Positions 1 through 6,601 of a DNA stretch of 10,232 nucleotides are shown piece after piece. Location: positions 1 through 10,232 of the forward strand of contig SBAY01000066.1 of the NCBI GenBank assembly GCA_005239945.1, given 5' to 3'. Position 1 is the first letter of the stretch; every line of letters starts with the position of its first letter. The DNA is from Nitrospira sp. (GTDB lineage Bacteria; UBA9089; CG2-30-40-21; SBAY01). The notes below the pieces were generated by a model. The model did no database searches and was not told the DNA's origin. It was given only the letters and a program-made list of their open reading frames with translations. The position numbers and the translations under genes are program-made.

Positions 1-1
1 C

Positions 2-76
2 CCAAAACTTTTTAACCACAAGTAATCTTTGGAATGTGCTACATTCCAAAGATTACTTGTGGTTAAAAAGTTTTGG
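2..76. repeat. Perfect 36-bp inverted repeat with 3-nt loop
   Basis: Bases 2-37 are exactly the reverse complement of 41-76, leaving only GCT (38-40) as a loop. Such a long perfect stem is far more than an intrinsic terminator needs and would be expected of a mobile palindromic repeat or cruciform-forming element. It lies downstream of tupB (minus strand), beyond a second hairpin at 83-134. The end of its right arm (69-76, AGTTTTGG) is also complementary to 133-140, so the two hairpins share sequence. Whether further copies exist elsewhere cannot be seen here. Confidence 0.9.
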
Positions 77-82
77 AAAAGG

Positions 83-134
83 GGAGTTTGAGGGGGAAAA
101 CCTTTTAAAAAAGGTTTTCCCCCTCAAAAACTCC
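83..134 (-). terminator. Hairpin downstream of tupB, possible terminator or repeat
   Basis: GAGGGGGAAAACCTTTT (90-106) pairs with AAAAGGTTTTCCCCCTC (109-125) around a 2-nt loop. The stem extends outward through TTT/AAA and, after a 2-nt bulge, GGAG/CTCC. It begins about 20 bases after the tupB stop and could end tupB transcription on the minus strand. The following T-run on that strand is weak (CCTTTTCC), so it may equally be a dispersed hairpin repeat. Confidence 0.55.
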
Positions 135-152
135 AAAACTTAGGGATATTCA

Positions 153-839
153 TCATTTACCTTGAATTATCTGTAAAATCATATTTATAACTATGGCGAC
201 AAAAAGTAAGACAACACCCACGGCAATTCCAATTTCAAAATTTCCTTTCATTGTCTCAAGGGCAATGGTAGTTGTCATTACCCGTGTTTCACCTTTTATA
301 TTTCCGCCGACCATCAAGGTCATGCCTGTTTCTCCAATAACCCGGGAAAAACCGGCAATCACCGCCGTAAGAAAAGCGAATTTTCCTTCTTTGATTAAAA
401 CTAACGCCATCTGATATTTATTCGCCCCTAAGGAATATGAGACATCCTGGACATCTTTGGCAATACCTTTCAAGGCAGAAAGAACAAGGGTGGTAATTAT
501 AGGTGTAGCCAGAATTGCCTGGGCAATTATTATGGCATAAGGCGTGAAAAGAAGTCCAAAGGCACCCAGAGGCCCTCTTCTACTTAAAAATATATAGACC
601 AATAAGCCAATCAATACTGCAGGAAAGACAAGCGATGTATTTAAAATAGCCGTTAAAAATCTTTTGAATCTGAATTCTTTTACAGCCAAAAAAATTCCCA
701 CAGGTATGGCTAATGCCCCTGATAATACAGTAGCCGTTCCCGAGACAACTATCGACAGAAATACGATTTCGACTATTTCTTTTCTGGGTGGAAATAATAG
801 CAAAAATCCCTGCCTTATTCCTTCGAATATATATTCCAT
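153..839 (-). CDS. tupB: Tungstate ABC transporter permease TupB
   Basis: Predicted inner-membrane permease (228 aa) of a tungstate importer: it forms the channel that takes the oxyanion from the binding protein TupA and is powered by an ATPase, TupC. About five hydrophobic segments are visible (near 25-50, 62-85, 97-122, 153-175 and 202-225). The cytoplasmic EAA-type loop that docks the ATPase spans about 132-171, with SLGANKYQ at 136-143 and GFSRVIGETG at 163-172. The length is usual for TupB; longer ModB or CysT-type permeases are less likely, and tupA next door supports tungstate. The ATG has an AAGG about 10 bases upstream. The gene reads in the same direction as tupA, 172 bp further upstream, with a dispersed inverted repeat between them. 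tupC is not seen; the window ends beyond the two hairpins. Confidence 0.88.
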   Translation of the reverse strand: MEYIFEGIRQGFLLLFPPRKEIVEIVFLSIVVSGTATVLSGALAIPVGIFLAVKEFRFKRFLTAILNTSLVFPAVLIGLLVYIFLSRRGPLGAFGLLFTPYAIIIAQAILATPIITTLVLSALKGIAKDVQDVSYSLGANKYQMALVLIKEGKFAFLTAVIAGFSRVIGETGMTLMVGGNIKGETRVMTTTIALETMKGNFEIGIAVGVVLLFVAIVINMILQIIQGK

Positions 840-875
840 TGGAGTTTAACCTTGTAAAAACTATCGTAATTATTC

Positions 876-977
876 ACCGCAGAGGACACAGAGACCGCCC
901 AGATGAATAAAAGAGAAAGGCTTAATGCTATAATAAAAACAATCATTATTCTCTGCGCTCTCTGTGTCCTCTGCGGT
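876..977. repeat. Dispersed inverted repeat between tupA and tupB
   Basis: ACCGCAGAGGACACAGAGA (876-894) is the exact reverse complement of TCTCTGTGTCCTCTGCGGT (959-977), a 19-bp inverted repeat enclosing 64 bases of AT-rich sequence. A related CTCTGCG occurs just inside the right arm (951-957). It fills most of the 172-bp gap between tupA and tupB. From memory, sequences of this 'cgcagaggacacagag' type recur between genes in many uncultured bacterial genomes; I have not checked this. It may affect how much tupB is made relative to tupA. Confidence 0.85.
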
Positions 978-1011
978 AAAAATATAATCAGAATGAGAAG
1001 TTGCTGAAAAC

Positions 1012-1857
1012 CTATTTTACAACATCCGGGAAAAACAATGGTTCGCCAAATTTGTCAATGCCAAAATTTTTTATAATTTCCTGTCCCTCCCGGCTTCTTA
1101 TAAAATCAACGAATTTTTTTGCCAGTTTATAGTTTGCCCATGGAAATTTAGCAGGGGAAACAATAATTACAGAATAGGGATTAAATAAAATCGGGTCACC
1201 TTCAAAAAGTTTTTCCAGGGTATCTATTTCTTTTTTATGGGTCAGCCAGGTTGCTCTATCAACAAGACAATAGGCATTTTTCTCACTGGCAATCCTTAAG
1301 GTTATTTCCATCCCTGTTCCACTTTCGATATACCAATTGCCCCCTGGCGTTATATTCAACTGTTTCCAGAGACGCAATTCCGCCTTATGTGTTCCTGAGT
1401 CATCACCGCGAGAGACAAAAAATGATTTTGTTGCATATATTTTCTTGAATGCATCTAAAACATTTTCTCTATTTTCTAACTTCTGACTTCTTATCCCCGC
1501 CGGGTCATTTTTAGGGCCTACAATCAAGAAATCGTTATGTATCACATCAAACCGTTTTAGACCATAACCATCTTTTACAAATTGTTCTTCTGCCATTCTA
1601 TCGTGAACTAAAAGCACATCAGCATTACCATCCTTTGCCAGACGAATTGCCTGTCCTGTGCCAACGGCAATAATTTTTACAGAACAATCATATTTTTTTT
1701 CAAAGACAGGAATAAGCACATCAAATAGACCCGAGTCTAGTGTGGATGTTGTTGAAACAAGAATAAGTTTTTCTTTAGCCAGAGACTGGCTTGCATATCC
1801 AAACAGGATAAGAAGCATTAGGAATAAAATGTTTGATTTGAAAATGTGGTTTTTCAT
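1012..1857 (-). CDS. tupA: Tungstate-binding periplasmic protein TupA
   Basis: Predicted extracytoplasmic solute-binding protein (281 aa) that captures tungstate for the TupABC importer. An N-terminal signal peptide (hydrophobic core about 10-20, likely cleaved after ASQSLA, residue 27) has no lipobox cysteine, suggesting a soluble periplasmic protein. The anion-binding signature VSTTSTLDSGL (34-44) is followed by GTGQAIRLAKDGNADVLLVH (66-85) and SRGDDSGTH (149-157), the usual TupA arrangement that places Ser/Thr and Arg side chains around the oxyanion. The sequence fits TupA better than WtpA or ModA. The ATG is preceded by AGGAAG. It is the first gene of the tup operon, with a promoter just upstream. 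Tungstate uptake suggests tungsten enzymes, such as aldehyde:ferredoxin oxidoreductases or formate dehydrogenases, elsewhere in the genome; that is inference. Confidence 0.93.
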   Translation of the reverse strand: MKNHIFKSNILFLMLLILFGYASQSLAKEKLILVSTTSTLDSGLFDVLIPVFEKKYDCSVKIIAVGTGQAIRLAKDGNADVLLVHDRMAEEQFVKDGYGLKRFDVIHNDFLIVGPKNDPAGIRSQKLENRENVLDAFKKIYATKSFFVSRGDDSGTHKAELRLWKQLNITPGGNWYIESGTGMEITLRIASEKNAYCLVDRATWLTHKKEIDTLEKLFEGDPILFNPYSVIIVSPAKFPWANYKLAKKFVDFIRSREGQEIIKNFGIDKFGEPLFFPDVVK

Positions 1858-1896
1858 TTTTACTTCCTAATAAAACCAACAACTTTTCACTTTATA

Positions 1897-1925
1897 AGTA
1901 TACAGTATCATCCTTAAAATATCAA
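1897..1925 (-). promoter_or_regulatory. Sigma-70 promoter for tupA
   Basis: On the minus strand TTGATA (1925-1920) and TATACT (1902-1897) are separated by 17 bases; each box has one mismatch to consensus. Transcription would start near 1890, giving a leader of about 33 bases that holds the AGGAAG ribosome site. That is too short for a molybdenum/tungsten cofactor riboswitch, so any metal control would have to be by a repressor. Confidence 0.6.
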
Positions 1926-1936
1926 CTACTTTTTTC

Positions 1937-2110
1937 AGGAATTCCCCAACTTGGGTGTGCAATAATTAGAATTGTCACCAATTACATTTTTAGCCACGAA
2001 AACACAAAAACACTAAAATTCACTAAAAATTTCCTTTTGTGGAATTTTGTGGTTTAGTGATTTAGTGGTATATCTTTTCTTACCACTTCTTAAAAGTTGG
2101 GGAATTTCTG
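1937..2110. repeat. Nested inverted-repeat island in the 303-bp gap
   Basis: The outer arms AATTCCCCAACTT (1940-1952) and AAGTTGGGGAATT (2094-2106) are exact reverse complements and extend to about 17 bp with one mismatch (CAGG...CTG). Inside lies a second, imperfect inverted repeat of about 36 bp: 1991-2029 (CCACGAAAACACAAAAACAC...) against 2036-2071 (...GTGGTTTAGTGATTTAGTGG). No coding frame covers it. It lies between the tupA promoter and the stop of the glycosyltransferase gene and looks like one mobile repeat inserted in another, or a composite MITE-like element. Confidence 0.7.
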
Positions 2111-2160
2111 TACTTTTTTTGAGAAATAAAGAAGCAAAGAAAGGGAAAAGGGAGGATTCT

Positions 2161-4140
2161 TTATCTGCCGCCAGTTCTACATTCCTCCCCTATCTTATAC
2201 AGATACACATTGCCAACAGCATAAATTGGGTCTAAAGAAATCATAAAGGATTTATAGAGTGCCTCCTGATTTTTATTCTCCCAGTTAAAGTGATTAAATT
2301 GCCTTATTAACCAGCCAATATTATGGTTATTATAAAGGATATGGGTTACTCCTAATTCTTTTAGTTTAGTAAATATCTCTTTTGTATTCCTTGATTCTTT
2401 AACCAATTTAGAAATAAGGGCCGTATCGAGTTCACTTGAGGTCAAGACCTCAAGCTGACAATAATATCTTCTGGGTTCACCAATAAATAAAATCTTACTT
2501 GCCGGGGGTAATTGCTCATTAATGAATTTAATCGCCTGGTAATAATCCTTAACCGGCTCGGCCGATAAAAGTTTCTCTTCTCTTGATTTATTTCCTGAGT
2601 AAAAATCAGGATGTTCTCCAATAGCGGTATAAAGGGTATAAATATTTAAGCCCAGGGCAAGCAAAACAGGAATTGCTGAAAGCCTTAGTTCTTTAATCAC
2701 ATACCCGGCTACCGGACATAAAAGCACAAGAGCGGGAAATAAAAATCGTATAACCATAGAGGTATTCATCCAGACAAGAAAATAAAGCCCACAAAATACA
2801 AGTAAATATTTGATGGTTTTATCCACATTCTTAATAAAAAATAAAAAAGGCAGACAGACAAGAAGTAATGGACCAATAGGGATATCCCCGGTTTTCCAAT
2901 CACAGGTGATAAAGAAAGGCAGGCTTAAATATCTTAATATTCCAGAATGCCCCGGCCCGTAATGACTCATTTCTTGAGTGAATCTTTGGACATTAGAATC
3001 ACTCCAGTTCTCACCCCCAAAGACCCCATAAAGAAATGGATAGACTGGATTTCCTACAAAGATGAGATTTTTTATAAGCCAGGGTAAGGTAGGTAAAAAT
3101 GCTGTTAGTAAGAAGATGAAAGATTCTTTTAACGCCACTCTCGGGGTTCTATATTTGGTCATCACAACAGCTCCCAAAAGAATGATAAGGCAAATTACTC
3201 CCGAGTATTTTACCCCAATGGCTAAACCGGTCATCAGTCCTGATAAAATTAGCCAACGAAAGTCATTTATCTTACGCCAGCTAATCATGGCATACACAGC
3301 CAGGACCACATAGTAAGTCAATCCCAGGTCATTAAAGGTAAAAGTCATAGTCAAGAGAATAGAAGGCATGCTAAAAAATATTAGCAGGGCTAATAAGCCT
3401 TGCATCTTGCCAAAATAGGTTTTAGTCAGGACATAAATACTTAACCCGCTCAAGATACCAAAAGAAAAATGAATCAATTGTGCCAGGGTGTCGCTTTTTA
3501 AGCCCATAGCCATCACAAATAGCATTTCTACATTCAGGGGATAATTCGAGAATAGAAGATATGGGATATTAACAATTTTATGGTTTTTGAGGTAGATGTC
3601 GGGAATCGCCAGGTGATAGACTAAGGTATCAAACAATATTGGCGGACTACCAACGGCTAATATTATGCCTAAGAGAAGAATTACTCCCAGACAAATTCCC
3701 CAAATAGGTCTTATATATCCTATACGACTTATATGACCTATACGACCGATATAACCTATACTCACCAGAAATGCAATTAAAAGCAGTGGATAAAAGACAA
3801 TTGGTGAAAGCCAGCCCAAAAACCCTAATCCTAAGGTTACAAGTGAAAAGAATCCAAGTCCAAGACCTGTGGAAAAAATAAATTCAACCTGACGGCTATA
3901 AAAATTTATCCGAAATAATTTTAATAACTTATAACCTATACCCATTGCCGTTAAAATGAGAATAGTCAGCAGGAAGAATTCTTGAAGGTTATGTCCGACA
4001 AAATTCCAGGACCAATATCCGAAGAACTCTTGCAAGTAGAAGATACCGTGGTTTAGCGGAATCCGATGGTAGTAGACAAATGTTCCCAGAAAAATAAAGG
4101 TTAATAAGACAAATACTCCATTGATAATTAATCTTCTCAT
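2161..4140 (-). CDS. Membrane glycosyltransferase, GT-C (GT39/ArnT-like) family
   Basis: A 659-aa multi-pass protein with about 12-13 hydrophobic segments between residues 1 and 530 and a soluble C-terminal part of about 130 aa. Features typical of lipid-phosphate-sugar dependent GT-C transferases are visible. The first large extracytoplasmic loop carries a likely catalytic Asp (FDTLVYHLAIP, 170-180). After it come FNDLGLT (269-275), GLAIGVKYSG (305-314) and PWLIKN...GNPVYPFLYGVFGG (353-376). Such enzymes move a sugar from a polyprenyl-phosphate carrier to protein, lipid A or another acceptor on the outer face of the membrane; the acceptor here is unknown. Residues 128-145 are an in-frame repeat of six Ile-X-X units at a membrane boundary. 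The gene reads away from the phospholipase C-like gene; its promoter lies so close that the mRNA may be nearly leaderless. No clear terminator is seen after the stop. Confidence 0.72.
   Translation of the reverse strand: MRRLIINGVFVLLTFIFLGTFVYYHRIPLNHGIFYLQEFFGYWSWNFVGHNLQEFFLLTILILTAMGIGYKLLKLFRINFYSRQVEFIFSTGLGLGFFSLVTLGLGFLGWLSPIVFYPLLLIAFLVSIGYIGRIGHISRIGYIRPIWGICLGVILLLGIILAVGSPPILFDTLVYHLAIPDIYLKNHKIVNIPYLLFSNYPLNVEMLFVMAMGLKSDTLAQLIHFSFGILSGLSIYVLTKTYFGKMQGLLALLIFFSMPSILLTMTFTFNDLGLTYYVVLAVYAMISWRKINDFRWLILSGLMTGLAIGVKYSGVICLIILLGAVVMTKYRTPRVALKESFIFLLTAFLPTLPWLIKNLIFVGNPVYPFLYGVFGGENWSDSNVQRFTQEMSHYGPGHSGILRYLSLPFFITCDWKTGDIPIGPLLLVCLPFLFFIKNVDKTIKYLLVFCGLYFLVWMNTSMVIRFLFPALVLLCPVAGYVIKELRLSAIPVLLALGLNIYTLYTAIGEHPDFYSGNKSREEKLLSAEPVKDYYQAIKFINEQLPPASKILFIGEPRRYYCQLEVLTSSELDTALISKLVKESRNTKEIFTKLKELGVTHILYNNHNIGWLIRQFNHFNWENKNQEALYKSFMISLDPIYAVGNVYLYKIGEECRTGGR
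3706..3759 (-). repeat. Six 9-bp tandem units inside the glycosyltransferase gene
   Basis: Read on the coding (minus) strand, codons 128-145 form six consecutive 9-base units: ATA-GGT-TAT, ATC-GGT-CGT, ATA-GGT-CAT, ATA-AGT-CGT, ATA-GGA-TAT, ATA-AGA-CCT. They encode I-[GSR]-[YRHP] repeated, adding Arg and His residues between two hydrophobic helices. Since 9 is a multiple of 3, units can be gained or lost without breaking the frame. Confidence 0.85.
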
Positions 4141-4150
4141 AGTAGGCTAA

Positions 4151-4180
4151 ATTATACATTAGATACTTGAAGTTTGTCAA
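4151..4180 (-). promoter_or_regulatory. Consensus promoter of the glycosyltransferase gene
   Basis: On the minus strand TTGACA (4180-4175) and TATAAT (4156-4151) are both perfect consensus, with an 18-base spacer. The ATG (4140-4138) starts only 10 bases after the -10 box, so a normal transcription start would leave about 1-5 bases of leader and no room for a Shine-Dalgarno site. Confidence 0.8.
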
Positions 4181-4193
4181 TGAATAATTTTTC

Positions 4194-4222
4194 TTGACTA
4201 ATTTGAAGGTATTGGGTATAAT
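4194..4222 (+). promoter_or_regulatory. Promoter of the phospholipase C-like gene
   Basis: TTGACT (4194-4199) and TATAAT (4217-4222) with a 17-base spacer form a near-perfect sigma-70 promoter. Its -35 box lies only 13 bases from the -35 box of the opposing promoter, so the two polymerase sites probably compete. Just after the -10, AGTCAGAC occurs twice (4225-4232 and 4234-4241) at the expected transcription start, a possible operator. The mRNA leader of about 40 bases holds AGGAG (4253-4257). Confidence 0.8.
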
Positions 4223-4267
4223 AAAGTCAGACGAGTCAGACAAAAATAATTAAGGAGAGAATAAAAG

Positions 4268-5116
4268 ATGCTCAGGATATTATTTATTTTTACTCTGGCG
4301 TTAATGTTCCAGCTGATTAATCCCGGTTTAACCCTTGCCTGTGGATTACTTACCCACATCGAACTTATGAATCAAACCATAAAGATATTAGGAAATGAAT
4401 TCAAATATATATTAGATACATTGTTGATTTATGCTACATTAGGGGCTATTGGTCCTGATATTTTTAGAGGTAGCCTTTTTAAAAAACTTCATGGCAGCGG
4501 ATGGATAGAATTTATCTATGGAATGCTCAATTATCTAATGGGGCTTGCCCCGGGAGAAAAACGAAAAAAATTAACCGTATATTTATATGGGTATTTGACT
4601 CATTTAGCCGGGGATATAAATGCCGATACCATTGCCCATCGAATAAGTAATCAACGAGAGCACAACCGGTTATTCAACCAGGTTTATTTTCATCAGGACC
4701 TGTATGTAGCCTGTAAATATCATTCGGCCGGTGGGAATAAAGCTAACCTGAAAATTGCCCTGTATGAATTAGATACAGATATTATCCAGATGTTTCGGAT
4801 AGTCTTCGATAAATTAGAAGGAGGGGCATTTGAATTAGAGTGGAAGACATTTATAAGTGCCTATGACCGCACACGGTTGTTTTTATGGTGGCTAATTAAA
4901 GAGGCCAACCAACCCTTTTTTCGGATATTTTTACCTTATAGTTTTAGCAGTAAGTATCTCTTGAAATTTGACCAGAGTTTTGAGGATTCTAAACAAATGG
5001 CCGTAAAATTCATTCAGGCAGCTAATGAATTTCTCTATGATACAGGAAGTAACGCAGGATATAATAAGTTAAGAGAAGTCATTAAAGAAGATTATATCGG
5101 CTGTCCATATCTGTAA
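4268..5116 (+). CDS. Zinc-dependent phospholipase C family protein
   Basis: Predicted exported hydrolase (282 aa) of the zinc-dependent phospholipase C/S1-P1 nuclease-like fold, which cleaves phosphodiester head groups from phospholipids using a cluster of zinc ions. An N-terminal hydrophobic signal (about 3-24) ends in LTLACG. The mature protein could start at Cys25, taking the place of the N-terminal Trp in the classic enzymes; it fits a lipobox poorly. Likely metal ligands are H30 (LLTHIELMN), D64 (GAIGPDIF), H75, H112 and D116 (YLTHLAGDINAD), H124 and perhaps H132/H142. The C-terminal half (about 150-282) is helical and has no motif I recognise. AGGAG lies 10 bases before the ATG. Its own strong promoter is shared back-to-back with the glycosyltransferase gene, and a patatin-like lipase follows. 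Substrate unproven; the fold assignment is fairly sure, the activity less so. Confidence 0.75.
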   Translation: MLRILFIFTLALMFQLINPGLTLACGLLTHIELMNQTIKILGNEFKYILDTLLIYATLGAIGPDIFRGSLFKKLHGSGWIEFIYGMLNYLMGLAPGEKRKKLTVYLYGYLTHLAGDINADTIAHRISNQREHNRLFNQVYFHQDLYVACKYHSAGGNKANLKIALYELDTDIIQMFRIVFDKLEGGAFELEWKTFISAYDRTRLFLWWLIKEANQPFFRIFLPYSFSSKYLLKFDQSFEDSKQMAVKFIQAANEFLYDTGSNAGYNKLREVIKEDYIGCPYL

Positions 5117-5145
5117 CCGTAATTTAGACGGTAGAGAGTAAATAT

Positions 5146-5256
5146 CAGACATTAGACATCAGACTTAAATAAAAGAGACAATCTCTGATTTAGACAATAA
5201 ACCATAGTCCTTTTTTAATCTGAAGTCTGAAGTCTATTGTTTAATGTCTATTGTCT
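5146..5256. repeat. Imperfect inverted repeat before the patatin gene
   Basis: CAGACATTAGACATCAGACTT (5146-5166) is matched in inverted orientation by AAGTCTGAAGTCTATTG (5224-5240) and by a second block ATGTCTATTGTCT (5243-5255). It is built from variations on GTCTAATGTC. The right arm contains a TTG (5251) in frame with the patatin gene, which makes that TTG an unlikely start codon. Confidence 0.65.
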
Positions 5257-5264
5257 CAATCACA

Positions 5265-5273
5265 GAAGGAGGT
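5265..5273 (+). promoter_or_regulatory. Ribosome binding site fixing the patatin start
   Basis: GAAGGAGGT is a full Shine-Dalgarno match ending 7 bases before ATG 5281. It settles the start at 5281 rather than at the in-frame TTG at 5251. Confidence 0.85.
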
Positions 5274-5280
5274 AACTAAA

Positions 5281-6513
5281 ATGGCTAAAATAGGTTTAGT
5301 CTTAAGTGGTGGCGGGGCAAAAGGGGCTTATGAGGCTGGTGTGGTTAAGGCACTAATCGATGCACAGATTAAGTTCGATGTGGTTTGCGGAACATCTGTC
5401 GGTGGTTTAAATGCAGTTTTGATAGCCAGTAATCAGATTGATGATTTAGTGAAGGTCTGGGAGGAAAAGGTAACCAATAAATCTGTATTTATGCTTAATC
5501 CTAAACTTAAATTAAAATTCACCTTTGGAGATATTTTGCTCCTTTTGCCAATTATCTCGTTGTTCTGGGTGAAAAAGAGGTTGGTTAAACTCCTGACCGG
5601 GCTTAATTCGATATGCGATTCCTCCCCTTTGCGAAATTTAGTTAAACAGATAATTAATATCGATAACCTGAAGAGTTCGGGAAAGAGATTAATCCTTACT
5701 GGCACAAATCTTCAAATAGGGGATGAAGAGACATTTGTTAAAACCGAAAATGGGAAATTTTTCATTAAAAGAAAGGATTGGATTAAGGAGGTCAAAGATA
5801 CGGATTTTGAAAAAATGGTTATCTGGGCTACTATGGCTACCTCGGCCATACCTATTGCCTTTAATCCTGAGGTAATTTCTGGCTATCAATATATCGACGG
5901 TGGGGTAGGGAATAATACCCCGTTGATAAATGCTATCTCTGAAGGTTGTCAGGATATATTTACTATTCTAATAAAACCTCCTCAACGCGCACCATTAGAT
6001 ATTCAATTTAATAATCTTTCCTCAGTTGGTGCCAGAACATTAGAGATATTCTTAGAAAACACCGAAGAAGAGGATTTTAAACATGCGAAATTAATAAATG
6101 ATGTCCTCCTTACCCGGCAAAAGATGTTGGATGGCATAGATTTTGTCCTTAAAAAGGCAAAAGAAAAAGAACTCGTTCAAGAAATTCAGACAGTAATCGA
6201 ACAAAGTTTTCCTTTCAAAGATACGAATAAAGGACTGATTAATAATATCATTATTCAACCGGCTAAAGATATAGATTTAGGGCTTCTTGATTTTAACCCG
6301 GAGAAATTAAAAAAGGCTGTGAGCCAGGGTTATCAGGATGGATGTAAAAAAATAGAAGAGTTACCCGATGAAAAATTAGAGGAATTGAATGCAAAAAGAT
6401 TGGAATGCGTTGAGTGTAAATATGAAGTAGGCTGTGTTGGTAAAAAGATAGACAGTAAGTTTTATATGACTATCGATAGACTTATTGGGAAATCGGTAAC
6501 CAGTAATAAGTAA
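5281..6513 (+). CDS. Patatin-like phospholipase
   Basis: A 410-aa patatin-family lipid acyl hydrolase with the Ser-Asp dyad. The oxyanion loop GGGAKGAYEAG is at 10-20, the nucleophile Ser39 sits in GTSVG (37-41), and the catalytic Asp is D206 in DGG (206-208, within YQYIDGGVGNNTP). The family cleaves acyl esters of phospholipids or other lipids. No signal peptide is present, so it should be cytosolic or bound to the inner face of the membrane. Residues 55-110 form an insert with a hydrophobic stretch (about 83-96) that could touch the membrane. Beyond the catalytic domain, a charged C-terminal part (about 240-410) contains C376-x2-C379-x5-C385, possibly a metal or disulfide site. It follows the zinc phospholipase C-like gene on the same strand, across a 164-bp gap filled with a repeat, so co-transcription is uncertain. 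Confidence 0.88.
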   Translation: MAKIGLVLSGGGAKGAYEAGVVKALIDAQIKFDVVCGTSVGGLNAVLIASNQIDDLVKVWEEKVTNKSVFMLNPKLKLKFTFGDILLLLPIISLFWVKKRLVKLLTGLNSICDSSPLRNLVKQIINIDNLKSSGKRLILTGTNLQIGDEETFVKTENGKFFIKRKDWIKEVKDTDFEKMVIWATMATSAIPIAFNPEVISGYQYIDGGVGNNTPLINAISEGCQDIFTILIKPPQRAPLDIQFNNLSSVGARTLEIFLENTEEEDFKHAKLINDVLLTRQKMLDGIDFVLKKAKEKELVQEIQTVIEQSFPFKDTNKGLINNIIIQPAKDIDLGLLDFNPEKLKKAVSQGYQDGCKKIEELPDEKLEELNAKRLECVECKYEVGCVGKKIDSKFYMTIDRLIGKSVTSNK

Positions 6514-6587
6514 TTAGGTAATCAGGTGAGTTGTAACTTAAGTTTCCAGTTTGAGCGAACACAAGCAAGATGCTTCTAATACAAAAC

Positions 6588-6594
6588 AAGGATG
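6588..6594 (+). promoter_or_regulatory. Ribosome binding site choosing the mtnA start
   Basis: AAGGATG is a one-mismatch Shine-Dalgarno sequence. It is 7 bases from ATG 6602 but only about 1-4 bases from the in-frame ATG 6596, so 6602 is preferred. Confidence 0.5.
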
Positions 6595-6601
6595 AATGAA
6601 T

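Noticed and set aside
876..977. CRISPR-like repeat between tupA and tupB
   Set aside because: Only two arms, in inverted orientation; there are no regularly spaced direct repeats or spacers anywhere in the window.
3989..4243. Minus-strand frame of 84 codons overlapping the glycosyltransferase start
   Set aside because: It covers both divergent promoters and reads the glycosyltransferase gene in another frame; no motif or ribosome site.
5251..5280. Longer patatin start at TTG 5251 (adds MSQSQKEVTK)
   Set aside because: The TTG lies in a repeat arm, and the added codons include the perfect Shine-Dalgarno sequence of ATG 5281.
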